DNA from: Planctomycetota bacterium
GTDB lineage: Bacteria; Planctomycetota; UBA1135; UBA2386
Assembly: GCA_016713175.1 (NCBI GenBank)
Contig: JADJPQ010000004.1
Coordinates: 310,001-374,000 of the forward strand
Length of the DNA: 64,000 nucleotides
Direction: 5' to 3'
In this document: positions 43,652-52,383 of the stretch, piece after piece
How positions within the stretch are numbered: position 1 is the first letter of the stretch
How the letters are laid out: each line of letters opens with the position of its first letter
Notes under the pieces: generated by a model
Databases searched by the model: none
The model's input: the letters and a program-made list of their open reading frames with translations, nothing else
Told to the model about the DNA's origin: nothing
Translations under genes and position numbers: made by a program

Positions 43652-44821
43652 CTACGCGAACAGCTCGCCGATCACGCGACCGCCGACATGCTTGCCGGGG
43701 TTCTTGCGGAACATCGACAGCACGGTCGGGCAGACGTCGTGCGTCCGGCACTCGCCCTTGACGACCTTGTCCTTCTTGAAGTCCGGTCCGGCGGCGATCA
43801 GGAACACCTTGTGCAGGCACTCACTGGCGTCGCCGTGGTCGAGGCCATTGCGCTGGTTCAGGTCCTTGTCGCGGCCGAACTCCGGCAGCACGAACAGCGC
43901 CGTGCTGTCCTTCAGTTCGGGATCGGCGGCGATGGCGTCCCACAGCCGGCCGATCTCCTGGTCGTTGCGCCGGATCACCTCGACGTAGCCGTTGTAGCTG
44001 CCATGCGCGATGTCTGCCGCCTGCAAGGTGATGCCGAGCACGCGCGGCTTGAACACCCGCAGGATGTTCAGGCCGATCCGGATCGCCTTGGCGTCGCCGC
44101 TGGCCGGGCCGGTGATCTGCGCGGTGTTGCCCGCCAGTTCGTCGAGGATGAACTTCTCGACCCGGCGGACGGCCGCGGGATCCGGTGCGTTGCCGCCGAG
44201 CGACCGCAGTGCCGTCGGATCGAGTGCACCGGCGAGTTGGTCGAGCAGCGCCGCGTCGGTGTCGCTGTCCGGGCGCGGCCGGCCAAAGCGCTGCAGCACC
44301 TGCTGGAACTCGGCGTTGAAGATGCCATCGCCGTCCAGGACCTGCGCGCCGTAGCGGCTGCCGTAGTCGGGATGGTCGCTGTGTGCGAACAGCTTGCCCT
44401 GCGCGCCGTTGGCGGTCGACAGCCACAGTTCGCTGGTCGGGATCGCATCGTCCTTGGCCAGATACTCGAACAGCGTCGGGTTCAGGCCGTGTTCGTTCTC
44501 GCGGATGCCCATGACCTCGACGTTGCCGGTGAAGATCGACAACGCGGCGCCGTAGTGGCCGACGTTGCTGCAGCGGACGTTCGGCAGCGTCACGCCGGCG
44601 CTGGCGATCCGCAGCAGGTTGGGCACGTTGGCCGGGGTCTCGAGCACCTCCTTGCTGCGGACGCCGCCGGCGAAGGCGATGACGACCACGTGCCTCGTCT
44701 TGCCTGGCAGTTCGGGTTGCCGCCGTACCGGCAGCAGACGCGGGCACAACGGCAGCGCGGTCGCGGCGGCGGCGGACTGCAGGAATGAACGGCGCGTCGG
44801 TCCGATGGGCATCGTCGTCAC
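43652..44821 (-). CDS. Tat-exported alkaline-phosphatase-superfamily protein (DUF1501/sulfatase-like)
   Basis: 389 residues with a twin-arginine signal (TRRSFLQSAAAATALPL). The body resembles the alkaline phosphatase/sulfatase fold: an early HVVVIAFAGGVRSKEV where the first metal Asp would lie, LRIASAGVTLPNVRCSN with the usual nucleophile position, and a late GLDHGDASECLHKVFLIAAGPDFKK with a likely metal-binding His/Asp. The exact metal set is not complete by eye, so activity is uncertain. Start: GTG 44821 has GGAG at 5-base spacing; the ATG at 44812 is the alternative. First gene of the leftward operon with the decahaem cytochrome and EF-hand protein. Confidence 0.75.
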   Translation of the reverse strand: MTTMPIGPTRRSFLQSAAAATALPLCPRLLPVRRQPELPGKTRHVVVIAFAGGVRSKEVLETPANVPNLLRIASAGVTLPNVRCSNVGHYGAALSIFTGNVEVMGIRENEHGLNPTLFEYLAKDDAIPTSELWLSTANGAQGKLFAHSDHPDYGSRYGAQVLDGDGIFNAEFQQVLQRFGRPRPDSDTDAALLDQLAGALDPTALRSLGGNAPDPAAVRRVEKFILDELAGNTAQITGPASGDAKAIRIGLNILRVFKPRVLGITLQAADIAHGSYNGYVEVIRRNDQEIGRLWDAIAADPELKDSTALFVLPEFGRDKDLNQRNGLDHGDASECLHKVFLIAAGPDFKKDKVVKGECRTHDVCPTVLSMFRKNPGKHVGGRVIGELFA

Positions 44822-44904
44822 AAGGACTCCAAGGCGGGGCGTCCACATGCTATCGGCCGGCGGGCGACCGGTCCTGGGGGCGGCCCGGATCGGGCGAGAA
44901 TCCG

Positions 44905-46761
44905 TCAGGGCGTCAGTACGGTTCCCTGGGCGTTGGTCAGCACGAACGTTCCCGGGCCGGCGCCAACGGCGGCCTGGAACGTCAATGGCAGCCCGCCAAA
45001 GCCGGTCGGTATCGGCAGCAGCGCCGTGAATTCGCCCTTGGCGTCGAGGTCGGCGGAGCCAGGGATCAAGCCGTTGGCGACCACGCCGATCGGCACCCCG
45101 AGGTCCAGGTGCAGCAGGCCCCAGGTGAACAACGGCACGGCACTGGCCGCTGGCAGACCGTAGACCAGCACCACTGGCTGGCCGGCCGGCCCGGAGACGT
45201 TCAGTGCCGCGGTGCGGCCGCCGGTCAGCGGTGCCGCTGGCCGCGTCCCCTGACCGGCACGATCGCCGCGCTGGTCGACGCGCAGCGCCGCAGCGCACGA
45301 CGGCGGTTGCGAGTTCGTCGGCGCCGGCCCCGGCGATTGCCGGTAGAGCAGCGCGACATCGGCGATCTCGTCGGTACCGAGGATGTCGAGCACGCCGTCG
45401 CGATCGAAGTCGACCAGCGTTGCGCACGAGCCAGAGCGCGGCGCGGTCAGCGTCGCCTGGTTCTGGAAAACGCCATCGCCGCGGTTGAACCACAGCGTGT
45501 AGTTGGCGCTGCCGTAGTTGGAGACGACGACGTCGGCATCGCCATCGCCGTCGAGGTCGGCCAGATCGATCGCTGCCGGCAGGCTGCCGACCGGGTAGCT
45601 GGTCACCGCCGAGAACGTGCCATTGCCGGCACCGAACAGGATGCCGAACGAACTGTTGCCGCGGGTCGCGAACGTCACGTCGACATGGCCATCGCCGTTG
45701 CAGTCGGCGTAGCACATGTTGAACGGATTGCCGCCGGTGGCGCGCGTCTGGCCGAGCACGAACGTGCCATCGCCCTGGCCCAGCAGCACACCCATGTTGT
45801 TGCTGGCCGAGCACCCGACGACGAGGTCGACGCGACCGTCGTTGTTGGCGTCGAGGCAGCCGACATGATCCTCGCCCGAGCCGACGTTGTAGTCGGTGCG
45901 CGGGCCGAACGTGCCGTTGCCCTGGTTCAAGAACACCGACACGGTGTTGCCGTTCGGCGCGCACAGATCGGGCCAGCCGTCACCGTTGAAGTCGCCGACG
46001 CCGATACCGTGCACGTAGCCGCCGGCGGCGTAGACCGCCGGGGTGCCGTACATGCCGGCGCCGTTGTTCAGCCAGACCGATACGCCGTTGCCGTTCTGGT
46101 TGCCGGTGACCAGGTCGAGCCAGCCATCGCGGTTGCAGTCGGCGCCGTCGTTGGGGCTTGGCCATTGCCCTGGATTGGGGATCCGGGTCATCGGACCGAA
46201 GCCACCGCAGCCATCCGCCAGGAAGACGCGGACATCGTTGCTGATCTCGTTCATCGCGGTGATGTCCGGCGCACCGTCGCGATCGACGTCGCCGGCGTAG
46301 ATGCCATAGGTTCCGATCGTGCCTTCACCGGGGAGCCGCATCGACAGTGTCGCCTGGTTGGTGAACTGCCGGTTGCCCGGCGCCGACGTCACCATCAGCT
46401 GGAACATGTGGCCGCCCGTCAGGTTGCCGCCGCCGGCTCCGGCGATCGCCGACGACAGTTGGACGGTCAGCATCTCGCCGACGAACCACGGCCTGGTCGG
46501 CGTGAACGTGATCGTGCGGCCGTCGCCGCTGATGGTCCGGGAGCCCTGCGTCGTGCCGCTCCATCGGCCAAACACCCAGAACGAATGGGCGGTGACCGTG
46601 GTCGGAGAGATCGCGGCCTGAAACGTCACCGCGATCGGCTGCATCGGTGCGACCAGGGTGTGGCGAGGTGGGGACGTGGTCGAAACTACCGGGGCCTGTC
46701 CGTCGGCATCCGGTGTGGACAGCAAGGTGATGAGACACGGCACAAGGAGGCGTGGGCGCAT
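44905..46761 (-). CDS. Secreted FG-GAP (VCBS) repeat protein
   Basis: 618 residues with a signal peptide (LLVPCLITLLSTPDADGQA). An Ig-like Big_5-type domain (residues ~25-125, with FQAAISPTTVTAHSFWVFG and MLTVQLSSAIAGAG) precedes seven FG-GAP units, each with a Ca-binding DxDxDGxxD loop: DVDRDGAPDI, DCNRDGWLDL, DFNGDGWPDL, DANNDGRVDL, DCNGDGHVDV, DLDGDGDADV and DFDRDGVLDI. A seven-bladed integrin-like propeller is expected. The C-terminal ~120 residues form the beta-sandwich domain shared with the 32504-33592 protein. Likely extracellular or surface adhesion. Separated by 83 bases from the Tat protein gene downstream. Confidence 0.88.
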   Translation of the reverse strand: MRPRLLVPCLITLLSTPDADGQAPVVSTTSPPRHTLVAPMQPIAVTFQAAISPTTVTAHSFWVFGRWSGTTQGSRTISGDGRTITFTPTRPWFVGEMLTVQLSSAIAGAGGGNLTGGHMFQLMVTSAPGNRQFTNQATLSMRLPGEGTIGTYGIYAGDVDRDGAPDITAMNEISNDVRVFLADGCGGFGPMTRIPNPGQWPSPNDGADCNRDGWLDLVTGNQNGNGVSVWLNNGAGMYGTPAVYAAGGYVHGIGVGDFNGDGWPDLCAPNGNTVSVFLNQGNGTFGPRTDYNVGSGEDHVGCLDANNDGRVDLVVGCSASNNMGVLLGQGDGTFVLGQTRATGGNPFNMCYADCNGDGHVDVTFATRGNSSFGILFGAGNGTFSAVTSYPVGSLPAAIDLADLDGDGDADVVVSNYGSANYTLWFNRGDGVFQNQATLTAPRSGSCATLVDFDRDGVLDILGTDEIADVALLYRQSPGPAPTNSQPPSCAAALRVDQRGDRAGQGTRPAAPLTGGRTAALNVSGPAGQPVVLVYGLPAASAVPLFTWGLLHLDLGVPIGVVANGLIPGSADLDAKGEFTALLPIPTGFGGLPLTFQAAVGAGPGTFVLTNAQGTVLTP

Positions 46762-46855
46762 GGTGGCGTTCCCTACGCGCGAGCCGAGACACCGGCGCGG
46801 CAAACTGGCGCCACGCGGCGGGAGTTCGGTTTCCGTCCGGCCGTTTTGCTGTAAG

Positions 46856-46932
46856 TGGTAGCAGGAGCCGGACTTGAACCGGCGACCTACGGCTTATGAA
46901 GCCGCCGCTCTAACCAGCTGAGCTATCCTGCC
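46856..46932 (-). tRNA. trnM: tRNA-Met (anticodon CAT)
   Basis: Complete cloverleaf of 77 bases including an encoded CCA. The acceptor arm GGCAGGA pairs with TCCTGCT (first pair G-T), D arm GCTC/GAGC, anticodon arm GCGGC/GCCGT around TTCATAA with CAT at 34-36, and T arm GCCGG/CCGGC. No GGG/CCC anticodon stem or 1-72 mismatch of C-A type, so it is not an initiator. A CAT tRNA could also be Ile (lysidine-modified); elongator Met is favoured without proof. Confidence 0.92.
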
Positions 46933-47124
46933 ACGGGGGCGCAGAACACCCCGTTTCGGGGGGCGAGGATTTCACCAGACGGTCCGCCCTCCCGCAAGCG
47001 TTTCCTGCTGTTAAGCGAACAGGCAAACGGCCCGGTGCGAACCTGCCCGGTGTCCGGTAACTCTGGCATCGAACGCACTAGGAGTGGCCGCGGGTGGCAT
47101 GGACCCGCGAAACGAGACGAGGTG

Positions 47125-47218
47125 GGCTCCCTGGCTGGATTTTCCCTCCGCTGAATCCTCTCCTCCTCCTCCTGACGACTTTCGACGAAGAGCTTGTTCA
47201 GCCAGGGAGCCTTTTTTT
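47125..47218 (+). ncRNA. Candidate small RNA/terminator: 13-pair stem, C/U-rich loop, T7 tail
   Basis: GGCTCCCTGGCTG (47125-47137) pairs perfectly with CAGCCAGGGAGCC (47199-47211), followed at once by seven T, an intrinsic-terminator layout on the plus strand. The loop is 61 bases long and has CCCTCC and a TCCTCCTCCTCCT run, complementary to AGGAGG-type ribosome binding sites. No gene ends nearby on this strand: the tRNA is on the other strand, and the gap 46933-47266 is otherwise empty apart from a CCCCG/CGGGG hairpin near 46948. It may be the 3' end of a small regulatory RNA. Confidence 0.45.
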
Positions 47219-47266
47219 CGCCGGCGTCTCGCCAGCGGTCGTCCCAGCCGGTAGTTGCTGGCGCGC

Positions 47267-48280
47267 ATGACACCGTTCGATCCGAACGCCGCGGCCACCG
47301 CTGACTCAGGCATCTTCGGCCTGCGGCATTCCCAAAGCGACGCGGTGATCCACCTGATCCCGGTGCCGTTTGCCGCGACCGTATCCTACGGCGGCGGCGC
47401 CGAGCTCGGCCCGGACGCGATCCTGGCGGCCAGCCGGCAGGTCGACCTGTTCGACCTGCAGAACGGCCGGCCCTATGAGCGTGGCATCTGCATGCTGCCC
47501 CCGGATCCGCGGCTGCGAACGGCCAGCGACGCCGCGCGCGCCTTGGTGGTGCCGATGCTCGCCCGTGGCGGTGCCACCGCTGCCGACGCCGCCGAACTCG
47601 CTGCCATCGACGCCGCCGGCGCCCTGGTCAACGACATCGTCGGCGCGCAGACCCGGCGCGTGCTGGCTGCCGGGCGGGTGCCGGGAATCGTCGGCGGCGA
47701 TCACTCGGTTCCGTTCGGTGCGATCGCGGCCGCGGCCACGGCGCATCCGGGGCTCGGCATCCTGCACCTCGACGCCCATGCCGATCTGCGGGTCGCGTAT
47801 GAGGGCTTCCGCTGGAGCCACGCATCGATCATGGACAACGTGCTGCGCGAGGTCGACGGCGTCGCGCGGCTGGTGCAGGTCGGCATCCGGGACTTCTGCG
47901 AGGACGAACACCGCGCGATCGTCCGATCCGAAGGCCGGGTCATCACCCACTTCGACCTGGAGTGGGGGCGCCGGCGGGCGCTCGGTGAGCCGTTCGATGC
48001 GCTGTGCCACGAAGTGGTGGCGGCGCTGCCGCAGCAGGTCTGGGTCAGCTTCGACATCGATGGGCTCGATCCGGCGCTGTGTCCGGGGACCGGCACGCCG
48101 GTGCCGGGCGGGCTGCAGTTCGGTGAGATGTGCCATCTGCTGGATGTGCTGGCGCAGAGCGGTCGCCGGATCGTCGGCTTCGATCTGGTCGAGGTCGCGC
48201 CCGGCGTCGGTGAATGGGACGCCAACGTCGGGGCGCGGGTGCTCTACAAGCTCTGCGGCTTCGCGCTGCGGACCCGCTGA
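47267..48280 (+). CDS. Agmatinase/arginase-family ureohydrolase
   Basis: 337 residues. The dimanganese ligands of the family are all visible: GGDHSVPFG, LHLDAHADLRVAYEG and SFDIDGLDPALCPGTGTP, and the conserved end VGFDLVEVAPG. It removes urea from a guanidino compound; agmatine is the commonest substrate for this subgroup, but arginine, guanidinobutyrate or formiminoglutamate cannot be excluded. ATG 47267 is preferred to a TTG at 47255. No polyamine gene is adjacent; the chemotaxis cluster starts 86 bases downstream and is probably separately transcribed. Confidence 0.9.
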   Translation: MTPFDPNAAATADSGIFGLRHSQSDAVIHLIPVPFAATVSYGGGAELGPDAILAASRQVDLFDLQNGRPYERGICMLPPDPRLRTASDAARALVVPMLARGGATAADAAELAAIDAAGALVNDIVGAQTRRVLAAGRVPGIVGGDHSVPFGAIAAAATAHPGLGILHLDAHADLRVAYEGFRWSHASIMDNVLREVDGVARLVQVGIRDFCEDEHRAIVRSEGRVITHFDLEWGRRRALGEPFDALCHEVVAALPQQVWVSFDIDGLDPALCPGTGTPVPGGLQFGEMCHLLDVLAQSGRRIVGFDLVEVAPGVGEWDANVGARVLYKLCGFALRTR

Positions 48281-48365
48281 TCCGATCGCTGCAGGCGAAC
48301 GTCTTCAGTCGCCGAGTCGGCGCGGTCGATGCTGGTCCGTCAGCCTGACAAGGGCGGAACCACCG

Positions 48366-50930
48366 ATGCCGCTGAGCGAGGGAATCGACCGTTTGCACCG
48401 CGCTGCGGAGCGTCTGCGCCATGGCGGCCGGACGACTGCGGCGACGCTGGTGGCCGAGTTGGCCGCGCTGCGCCAGTTCGCCGAGAGCGACGCCTGCGAT
48501 GATCTGGCCCGGCTGTGCCGCGTCGGCGCCGAAGCCGTTCAGCAGATCTGCGCCGACGAAGCCACGTTTCAGCAGCACGGCGAGGCCGCGGTGCAGCATC
48601 TGGAGCGGGTCGAACAGTACGCGCGGGCGCTGGTCCTGAGCCGGGCCCAGGGGGGCGATGGTGCCGACCTGGTGCCGCCGCCGCTGCTGACCGTGCCGGA
48701 TCCCGAGGACGAGAAGCACTTCCTGGAGACCGTCGGCGTGTTTGTCGGCCATGCCTTGGGCACACTGTCCGAACTGGAGGACGACATCCTCCTGGTCGAG
48801 TCGGCCCCCGACCAGAACGAGGCGGTCGGGGCAATCCGTCGCGTCGTGCACACGCTGAAGGCGGAGTTCGGCGTGCTGAACATGACGGTGGCCCAGAAGC
48901 TGTGCCATCAGGCTGAAACGGCGATCGATGCCAGCACCGACAGCGGCCGCGCGTTCCCGGTCGACGTGATGCTGGAGATCGCCGACTGGTTGAGACAGTA
49001 CCTCGACCGGCTGACCAAGGACGCCCACGGCGAACCGCCGGTCGCGACCTCGCTGCTGGAGAAACTCCGGCTGCTGATCCACACCGGCGCGGCGCCGACG
49101 CCCGCGCCGGGTGCTCCGCCGGCGGCCCCGGCGGAACTCGTCGAATTGCAGGTCGGTGGCGAATTCGCCGACAGCCTGGCCGAGTTCATCACCGAGTCGC
49201 GTTCGCACCTGACCGAGGCCGAGGGCGCGATGATCGCGTTCGAGGCGGATCACTCGGACGCCGAGCAGATCAACCTGACGTTCCGCGCCTTCCACACGAT
49301 CAAGGGCGTGGCCGGGTTCCTGAACCTGAAGGCGATCGTCGAACTCGCGCACGTGTCGGAGACGCTGCTCGACGAAGCGCGGTCGCACCGGCTCGAGTTC
49401 CGGCAGCAGGATGTCGACTTGATCCTGGCGGCCGGCGATCTGATCAGCCAGATGATCGCGGCGTTGGAAGGTCAGCCGGCGCCGAAGAAGGCGCAGTTCG
49501 AGACCCTGGTCAAGCGGCTGCAGGCGGCGGCACAACGGGTGCACGTCGAGAACGGCGCCGAAGAAGTACTGGAAGCCGCGCCGAGCCATCAGGAGAAGAT
49601 CGCGCAGAAGCGTGCGTCGCCAGCCAAGGTCAAGGACGACGACGACAGCGACGGCAATGGCGATGGCAAGGTCCTGAAGCCGGCACCGCGTGCGAGTTCG
49701 AACGCCGGTGGCGCCGGCGGCGCCCCGGTCGACGAGCACAAGGCCGCCAAGGTCGAGCGCACCGTCAAGGTCAGCACGACGCGGCTCGACATGCTGGTCG
49801 ACATGGTCGGCGAGCTGGTGATCGCGCAGTCGATGGTGCTGCAGGATCCGGCGATCCAACGGATCGACAACCAAGGCCTGGCCCGCAACATCGGTCAGGT
49901 CGGCAAGATCACCCGCGATCTGCAGGAAGCGGCGATGTCGCTGCGGATGGTCACGCTGAAGGCGACGTTCCAGAAGATGGCGCGGCTGGTCCGCGACGTC
50001 GCCAGCAAGTCGGGCAAGAAGGTCGCGCTGGCGATCCAGGGTGAGGACACCGAACTCGACCGCAACGTCGTCGAGCAGATCTCCGACCCGCTGGTGCACA
50101 TGATCCGCAATGCGGTCGACCACGGCATCGAAGGCCCCGACGACCGCCGGATGGCGGGCAAGGACTCCGAGGGCCGGCTGTTCCTGCGTGCCTACCATCA
50201 GGGCGGCTCGATCGTGATCGAGATCGCCGACGATGGTCGCGGCATCAACAAGGCGCGCGTGGTCGCCAAGGCGATCGAGAAGGGTCTGCTGCCCGCCGAG
50301 ACGCGATCGGAGGACCTGTCCGACCAGGAAGCGTTCGGCATCATCTTCCTGCCCGGGTTCTCGACTGCCGAGAAGGTCACCGACCTGAGCGGCCGCGGCG
50401 TCGGCATGGACGTCGTCCGGCGCAACATCGAGGCGCTGCGCGGCAAGATCGAGATCGACAGCAAGCTCGGCGAGGGCACCACGTTCCGCATGCGGTTGCC
50501 GCTGACCTTGGCGATCATTGACGGCATGGTCGTCCGGGTGGGGCGTGAGCGCTACGTCGTGCCGACGTTGTCGATCGAGCAGAGCTTCCGGCCGGCAACG
50601 GCCGACGTGCATCACCTGGTGGATCGCGGCGAGTGCGTGCGGGTGCGCGGCAACGTGCTGCCGGTCTACCGGCTGAAGGACATCTTCGCGCAGGGCGACG
50701 GTTTCGACGATCTCGAGCAGGGCATCCTGATCGTCGTCGAGATCGACGGCGAGCGCAGCTGCCTGTTCGTCGACGAGATCCTCGGCCAGCAGCAGGTGGT
50801 CATCAAGTCGTTGGGGATGCAGGGCGAGAAGCTCTGCGGCGTGTCCGGCGGCGCGATCATGAGCGACGGCCGCATCGCCCTGATCCTGGATGTCGGGTCG
50901 CTGGTCGAAGCCGCAGTGGCGGTCCAGTAG
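48366..50930 (+). CDS. cheA: Chemotaxis histidine kinase CheA with two HPt domains
   Basis: 854 residues. Two histidine phosphotransfer domains precede the kinase: HTLKAEFGVLN (His ~162) and AFHTIKGVAGFLN (His ~310). A charged linker (KVKDDDDSDGNGDGK) leads to the P3 dimerisation helices (VSTTRLDMLVDMVGELVIAQ), then the ATPase with N-box MIRNAVDHGIEGPDDR, G1 DDGRGINKARV and G2 GFSTAEKVTDLSGRGVGMDV, and a CheW-like P5 domain (LAIIDGMVVRVGRERYVVPT). There is no CheY-binding P2 domain by eye. It heads a cheA-cheW-cheD-cheY-cheX-like set; ATG 48366 is placed after GGCGGAACC. No receptor, cheB or cheR is present in the window. Confidence 0.94.
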   Translation: MPLSEGIDRLHRAAERLRHGGRTTAATLVAELAALRQFAESDACDDLARLCRVGAEAVQQICADEATFQQHGEAAVQHLERVEQYARALVLSRAQGGDGADLVPPPLLTVPDPEDEKHFLETVGVFVGHALGTLSELEDDILLVESAPDQNEAVGAIRRVVHTLKAEFGVLNMTVAQKLCHQAETAIDASTDSGRAFPVDVMLEIADWLRQYLDRLTKDAHGEPPVATSLLEKLRLLIHTGAAPTPAPGAPPAAPAELVELQVGGEFADSLAEFITESRSHLTEAEGAMIAFEADHSDAEQINLTFRAFHTIKGVAGFLNLKAIVELAHVSETLLDEARSHRLEFRQQDVDLILAAGDLISQMIAALEGQPAPKKAQFETLVKRLQAAAQRVHVENGAEEVLEAAPSHQEKIAQKRASPAKVKDDDDSDGNGDGKVLKPAPRASSNAGGAGGAPVDEHKAAKVERTVKVSTTRLDMLVDMVGELVIAQSMVLQDPAIQRIDNQGLARNIGQVGKITRDLQEAAMSLRMVTLKATFQKMARLVRDVASKSGKKVALAIQGEDTELDRNVVEQISDPLVHMIRNAVDHGIEGPDDRRMAGKDSEGRLFLRAYHQGGSIVIEIADDGRGINKARVVAKAIEKGLLPAETRSEDLSDQEAFGIIFLPGFSTAEKVTDLSGRGVGMDVVRRNIEALRGKIEIDSKLGEGTTFRMRLPLTLAIIDGMVVRVGRERYVVPTLSIEQSFRPATADVHHLVDRGECVRVRGNVLPVYRLKDIFAQGDGFDDLEQGILIVVEIDGERSCLFVDEILGQQQVVIKSLGMQGEKLCGVSGGAIMSDGRIALILDVGSLVEAAVAVQ

Positions 50931-50939
50931 GAGCAGACC

Positions 50940-51449
50940 ATGGGCAACACGTTGGAAGCGAAGACCAAGGGTGCCGGGCCGCAACTGGCCGCTGGCAAGT
51001 ACCTGTCGTTCTTCCTGTCGAAGGAGGAATACGGCATCGAGATCCTGCGGGTGCGCGAAATCATCGGCATGGTCGATGTCACGCCGCTGCCGCGGACTCC
51101 CGACTTCATCAAGGGGGTCATCAATCTGCGGGGCAAGATCATCCCGGTCATGGACCTGCGGCTGAAGTTCGGGATGCCGCCGGCCGAGTACACCAACGAG
51201 ACGTGCATCGTCGTCGTCGATGTCGCGCGCGAAGGCGAGCCACCGGTCCAGGTCGGCTGCATCGTCGACACCGTCAGCGAGGTGCTGACGGTCGAGTCCG
51301 AACAGTTCGAGCCGGCGCCGCGCTGCGCGCACGCAGCCGGCGAGTACATCGCCGGTCTCGGCAAACTGAAGGATCGCGTGCTGATCCTGCTCGAGATCGA
51401 CAAGGTGATCGGGGCGTTGGCACCGTCGCTGGCCGGGGCGGCCGCCTGA
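50940..51449 (+). CDS. cheW: Chemotaxis coupling protein CheW
   Basis: 169 residues, SH3-like coupling protein that links receptors to CheA. The family segments are LSFFLSKEEYGIEILRVREI, GMVDVTPLPRTPDFIKGVIN, LRGKIIPVMDLRLKFGMP and VGCIVDTVSEVL. The N-terminal ~18 residues are an extension. It begins 9 bases after cheA with GGAG in the gap. Confidence 0.95.
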   Translation: MGNTLEAKTKGAGPQLAAGKYLSFFLSKEEYGIEILRVREIIGMVDVTPLPRTPDFIKGVINLRGKIIPVMDLRLKFGMPPAEYTNETCIVVVDVAREGEPPVQVGCIVDTVSEVLTVESEQFEPAPRCAHAAGEYIAGLGKLKDRVLILLEIDKVIGALAPSLAGAAA

Positions 51450-51456
51450 GCAGCCC

Positions 51457-51990
51457 ATGGCGGACACCGGCCAAGGCGTGATCGTGGGGGTCGCCGACAT
51501 GGCCACGGCCTCGGCGGCGCAGGGCCGGTTGATCACCTATGCGCTCGGGTCGTGCATCGGCCTGACGGCGTGGGATCCGATGCTGCGGATCGGCGGCATG
51601 CTGCACTTCATGCTGCCGCAGCCTGGTGAAGGTGCCGATCCGAATGAACTGAAGGTGAGCATGTACGCGACGACGGGCATCCCGACGCTGTTCCGGCGGC
51701 TGCAGGATCTCGGTTGCCGGAAGGATCGGCTGGTCGTCTGCGCGGCCGGCGGCGCCGAGGTGATCCACGACTCCGGCGTGTTCGCGATCGGCAAACGCAA
51801 CCGCACGATCCTGCGCAAGATCTTCTGGAAGGATGGCACCGCGATCGCCGCCGAGGATTCCGGCGGCAACCAGGCGCGGACCATGAGTTTGTGCCTGCAG
51901 ACCGGAGACGTGCGTGTCAAGACGCGCGACGGCGAGGCGGTCCTGTGGGCCGCCGGCATGGTGCCGAAACCTCAGGGAGTGAAGACGTGA
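51457..51990 (+). CDS. cheD: Chemoreceptor glutamine deamidase CheD
   Basis: 177 residues. CheD converts specific receptor Gln side chains to Glu and, in Bacillus, interacts with CheC. The catalytic triad is visible as Cys in YALGSCIGLTAWD, His in GGMLHFMLPQP and Thr in YATTGIPTLF. Lies 7 bases after cheW; its stop overlaps the GTG start of the following receiver gene. Its presence argues that receptors of this pathway are adjusted by deamidation. Confidence 0.94.
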   Translation: MADTGQGVIVGVADMATASAAQGRLITYALGSCIGLTAWDPMLRIGGMLHFMLPQPGEGADPNELKVSMYATTGIPTLFRRLQDLGCRKDRLVVCAAGGAEVIHDSGVFAIGKRNRTILRKIFWKDGTAIAAEDSGGNQARTMSLCLQTGDVRVKTRDGEAVLWAAGMVPKPQGVKT

Positions 51991-52370
51991 AGTACAAAGT
52001 CCTCATCGTCGACGATTCGCCGTTGTTGCGGGCCACTGCCCGGCGGGCGGTGTTGCAGGCGGGCATCGGCGCCGATCAGGTTCGCGAAGCGGCCAATGGC
52101 AAGGAGGCGCTCGAAGCCCTGGCCAAGGATCGCGTCGATCTGGTGTTGCTCGACATCAACATGCCGGTCATGGACGGCTACCAATTCGTCGAGGAGAAGG
52201 CCAAGAACGCGGCGTTCGCCGACATCAAGGTCGCGCTCGTCACCACCGAGGGCAACAAGAAGCGGCTCGAGCGCATGACCCAGTTCGGCGTCACGCACTA
52301 CCTGCGCAAACCGTTCGAGCCCGAAGACCTGCGCGGTCTGGTCGCGCAGCTGTTCGGAACCGGGAAATGA
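51987..52370 (+). CDS. cheY: CheY-type response regulator
   Basis: 127 residues, receiver only: VDDSPLLRATARRAV with the acidic pair, phospho-acceptor Asp in LVLLDINMPVMDGYQF, Thr in ALVTTEGNKK and Lys in YLRKPFEPE. The second motif form and its place behind cheD make it the likely output of CheA. GTG start, with a 4-base overlap onto cheD. The longer open frame upstream is a shadow of cheD. Confidence 0.92.
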   Translation: MKYKVLIVDDSPLLRATARRAVLQAGIGADQVREAANGKEALEALAKDRVDLVLLDINMPVMDGYQFVEEKAKNAAFADIKVALVTTEGNKKRLERMTQFGVTHYLRKPFEPEDLRGLVAQLFGTGK

Positions 52371-52383
52371 GGGGGGGCCAGCG

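Noticed and set aside
46933..47266. tmRNA, 6S RNA, SRP RNA or RNase P RNA in the gap after the tRNA
   Set aside because: None of the conserved cores of these RNAs can be found on either strand; only the T7-tailed hairpin remains.
48045..51536. Open frame of 1163 codons on the minus strand
   Set aside because: It lies opposite cheA, cheW and the start of cheD, is built of Arg/Gln/His/Asp-rich low-complexity sequence typical of antisense frames in GC-rich genes, and has no motif.
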